64,000 nucleotides of DNA from Carettochelys insculpta (taxonomy: Eukaryota; Chordata; Testudines; Carettochelyidae). A program made the position numbers and the translations under genes. Below the pieces are notes generated by a model that had not been told where the DNA came from, did no database searches, and saw only the letters and a program-made list of their open reading frames with translations. Below are positions 60,013 to 64,000 of the stretch, piece by piece (positions within the stretch are counted from its first letter, which is position 1; each line of letters begins with the position of its first letter). The stretch spans positions 101,721,001 through 101,785,000 of the forward strand of contig NC_134141.1 in NCBI RefSeq assembly GCF_033958435.1, written 5' to 3'.

Positions 60013-63000
60013 GCCATTTGAGGCCCTACAGTCACTAAAATAAATGACAGAGCAGGTATATTCTAGAGCAGTTTCTTACGCTTTTTCAGTCTAGTTCTTT
60101 CCTCCACTGAAGAAATGAAAAATAAGATATTGGAACAGGAGCGATTTTTTCTTTTTAGAAGTAAACTGCTGTGAGCATTCTTTTCCCTTATGAATAGAGC
60201 AAATTGATGTACAATATCATATTTACAATATTTATATGTACACCTAATTATTTTCTTTATATAACATTATTTATCCTCAGATGTTTTCTTCATTGCAGTT
60301 TAGGTCTTCCCTAGGGCTTGGTGATAACTGATTTTTTTTTTATTATATCCTACAGAAACGTAGTACAGATAATATTTTCTGGGTATTCATTATGGTCTTC
60401 AGCTCAGATTACCCGTTTATACAGGTTGTGCATCCTATACATATGTGAATGGTGATAGCAGCCTTATGGAAGGAGGAGGAGCCTCCAGGGCTAAGGATGG
60501 GGAGTCATGAGTACTACTGGGGGTTACTGTGTAGACTGGCAGAGCAGAAGATTCCACACACAGATTTCAAGTTTACCTTTTGAGTGCATTATAAGCCCCA
60601 TACTTTGTGGGACCATGTCTCCAAGCAGAGACAGCACCACAGTGGAGTTAATGTTGGTTCAATCACTTACTATCATTCACAATGTCCTGCAAGATCTAAC
60701 CCCTTTGCTTAACAAGGATGCTGGAAATAGCAACTGGTTCCCATTTCTGCACCTCCCTACCCCATCCTCACTAGGCTGATGGCATCCAAACCAGGTCTGC
60801 TTTAAGAAGGGATAGGAAGGTGGGAAAGTCATCCGGACTCTACTCCTCTCCGCCTGTTTGTTTTTGTGAGGTTTGTCATCCTTTTCCTTAGCTCTGCAAC
60901 AAGAAGGCAAATGAATATCTGATTCTTGGAAATTAATCAGAATTAATGCCAAATTCCCATTTCTTTCCCCATCAGGATCTTTCCAGATAGTTACTTAACA
61001 TCTCAACTGAGTATTTAGATCAGTCACTCTGGTTTTTCGATGGCTATATGTATCGCTTGGTGGAGATGGAGTAAGAATTGTGGAATCACCCCTTTTAGTA
61101 ATCCAGAACACAAAGCGAAGCATATGGTTTCCCATCAGTAGTTGAGGAAAGTAAGGCAGACACCATTCATATTGATTTAAAAGACCCTGATGGCATCCAG
61201 CTGACTGAGGTGATCAGCCTTCTTGTTAGAGCAAGTTTTGCATGGGGCTGCTGAGATCAATTAAACTAAACTGTAAACCCTGTAAATGATGGAAACCACA
61301 TCAAACCAGAGGGTACTGCTGCATGCCCAGTGCTCCTAGTTCCAGCACCTATGGTGATAAGCTACTTACATTGTGTTTTAAACCATAAGCATCTGACCAG
61401 CAGTGAGCACGGATTAAGGAATTGGTCTCCATTTCCTCTTATGGAGGTGTGTGTTCATTTAAACACTCCTTATTTCTTGATCATACAGGGAGTTATCAGA
61501 GCTGTTCTTTCATTTGCTGAATCAGCTCTACAGCCCAGTTCTTTTCATTGAATCCCTCTGGAGGGGTCTTTTTCCTATTGACTGGCACAGATGCTGCTCT
61601 GCACCTTGTGGACATTCTTGGAAAACCTCTTTGGTTAGTTGCAAGCCACTGTGAACCTCAAAGGGAGCAAAAGATGCAGAGCATCTTTGCAATATCTGAA
61701 CAGGAGTCATGACTTCCCAAGGTATCTCTGATTTCTGCCTTACCTAAAGTGCTGAAAGCATGGCAGGAGGCAGGGAGGATTCATCCCATCCTTGTGCACT
61801 TTTTGTAGCAGCTATGGTGGCAGAAAGGAGGAAAGCAACAGTAAGCCTCTTCCTATCCCTCCTACCCCCTGTTTTGTTTGTATCTTTACTTTAGGGAAGG
61901 CATAGAGCTCATATGAAACACTTTTTCCTCCTAATCTCAGCCCTCTAATTAAGAAGGTTCTTATTACAACGCTTGGTACTGGAGAGAATTTGAACCAGTG
62001 CACTAAAATAAATCTTTCCCAAACAAGTTCCTTTAACGTACTTCTTAGGGTTAAGGGTGTACCTAAAGAAAAACATCACCCACAACGGTTCAAATACTGA
62101 ACCCTGTACAAGCTTAAAGGGTAGTTTAATAAATGTTAGGGTGTGTTTTTTATCATTTGCCAATTTTAAAATAATTCTGGCTTTTTCCCAGGAGCCGACT
62201 AATGCTGTTGGTCTCACTACTTATTGCAGATTATTTAATTACAACATTTCTATAAAGAGTGTTCAATCAAGATGCAGAGTGACCTGTTGTAACTACTTCA
62301 TTCATTTCCTATTTAAGAGAAAATGAAATAGAAATTAACATTGTAACTTTTATGTTTAGTGAAACAATGTAGTTCTGCCTCTCAAATCCAGTGCCTCCTG
62401 CGTGCCCAGCACCATCAGTCCTAATTAGCTTTTAGCAGAAATTTCACATAACTGTTGGCTGCTGTTGCAGACAGTTTCCAGGAAGAGTAAATGTTTATTT
62501 TTGAGAGGCTTTATTTTGCTCACAAGGCACTCAGATCATTTAACAACCAATCTGGTATGTGTTGACTGCAATTAAATCTAGCATAGAGGTTTAAAAGTAA
62601 CAGAAATCCCTTGGAAATGTGCAGCAATAGTAGGAGGTACTACTGAGTACCCAGAGCTCTGTTTTCACTTAAAGCAGACCAAGATCTGCGCCTTTGCTTT
62701 TGTTTGAGTGACTATTTTCAGCATAAAGGAACAAAAGTGAATCCTTATTTGGGGAGCCATTAACCCTACTTTTCAGCATTTAGACTGTCATGACCCCCAG
62801 GTGATACTAGTAGGGACCACAGAAAGAGGAATATGAGTTATTTCACTTGCAGAGTGCATAACCTCTTCAAATAGTTGTGTGATGTTGTTTCAATCAATTT
62901 ATTTTCAACCTATTAGAACACAAATGCTCTTTCCCCTCCCCGCTATCAGCAACAAAGACTTGATGCCAGGATCCAAAAGCCACTGTGTTCAGCTGACACT

Positions 63001-63108
63001 TTCTCCACATACATAGAGGGACGCAGAGTCCTCATTCCTGGGCCATAGAGGAGAATTTCTCCAGCTGCAGACTTGTCATGCCCCACCATTAGCACTCTTC
63101 CTCTCTGA

Positions 63109-63363
63109 GGCTAGGTCTACACTGGCCACGGAAGATCGAATGCTTAGGTCCAGTCTTCTGGGGTGCTGTTTCGTGGTCACTGTCAACCCCAGAACTCCTT
63201 GCAAGCCACAAGGATCAAGGAATGCCAGCAAGAGGAGCGCTTCCAGCCAGCATTCTGCAGTGAGGACAGGGACCAATGTTGATGGCTGCAAAATCAGTTT
63301 TAGGTACGCAATTGGCATACTTAAAATTGCATCGCAACATTCCCAGTAAGTGTAGACATAGCC
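63109..63363. mobile_element. MITE with GGCTAGGTCTACACTG / AAGTGTAGACATAGCC ends
   Basis: GGCTAGGTCTACACTGGCCA at the left, GTAAGTGTAGACATAGCC at the right. The interior includes AAGATCGAATGCTTAGGTC and AAAATTGCATCGCAACATTC. About 255 bp, no coding content. Opposed ORFs at 63076-63318 and 63140-63349 are by-products. Confidence 0.8.
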
Positions 63364-64000
63364 CCAGCCCTAGTCAGGGCGGCTCTCCAGATAACTGAAG
63401 GAAACAAAGCCACTAGGGTCCCTATAAGGAGGTGTCAGCATCCTCATGTGGGCATGGTAATGACTGGAGTGGCATAATTTATAACTCAACAGTGCCACAC
63501 CTTTAGCTTTCCTTGTGCCATGCCTGGGATAAATGTTTGCAAGGTGGTGGTTGCAATGACAATTCAGCCTCCGCAGAACTCTGTATTTCAGGGTTTTCAG
63601 GGAAGGGTTTGGGTACTGCTGTCAATTAGCATCCAGTGCACAAATCTGACACAGAGAAGTGCTATCCAATGGAAATGTCAACATTCATTTTAAGGATTGC
63701 TGTTTCAAACAAGTATTTTGTACTGTATGAATCAAGCAAACTCTTCCAGGTTATTTTTTGTCTCAATTTTGGAGAAGATTGAAAATGTTTTGTGTAATTA
63801 TGATCAGCATCTTTAGTAATTGAGAGCTAGTAAAATGTTTACATTTTGAATGAAAATCTAATGATTTAATGCAAATTATTAATATGACCAATGAACATAT
63901 TGTAAGTAAGTAGAAAGAGGTAGACAGCTATATGATCTGAAACACCACGTGCTTAATGTCATGGCTCATAGGGACAGCAGGAAATAAATGGAAAAGAAAG

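Overview
This is a vertebrate genomic window, almost entirely intronic. It carries an internal part of one recognisable protein-coding gene on the + strand: OXCT1, the mitochondrial succinyl-CoA:3-oxoacid CoA-transferase (SCOT) that activates acetoacetate for ketone-body use. Seven exons (4186-4246, 31634-31741, 36970-37084, 37841-37935, 38574-38622, 43241-43313, 44048-44123) have AG/GT borders and compatible phases. They encode one continuous stretch matching roughly residues 224-416 of the ~520-residue human protein, including the SENG active-site motif. I found neither earlier nor later exons, so the first 4.2 kb and the last ~19.9 kb appear to lie in flanking introns. The multi-exon structure points to OXCT1 rather than the intronless mammalian OXCT2 copies.

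The rest is old and young mobile DNA of a type typical of non-avian reptiles, most likely a turtle (inference from repeat content; a crocodilian is the main alternative). There are several CR1 LINE pieces, including two with degenerate reverse transcriptase near 45-47 kb and 59-60 kb, antisense copies near 20-21 kb and 40-41 kb, and detached 3' tails. There is one L2-like relic, hAT-type non-autonomous elements (one with a perfect 8-bp target duplication), three copies of a TA-flanked pogo/Tigger-like element, and a large set of palindromic MITEs whose ends carry a GTCTACAC-like core. Two of those MITEs are both exactly 436 bp, are near-perfect palindromes, and contain smaller hairpins inside each arm. 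A GC-rich dispersed repeat with a shared tail occurs three times.

Layout: 1-4.2 kb upstream intron; 4.2-31.6 kb a 27-kb intron holding most of the transposon clusters; 31.6-44.1 kb the exon-rich core of the gene; 44.1-64 kb the downstream intron with the two sense CR1 copies, a (CA)n microsatellite and scattered MITEs. I saw no RNA genes, CRISPR arrays or bacterial-type features. No convincing undescribed biological system is visible; the most distinctive structures are the nested-hairpin palindromic MITEs.
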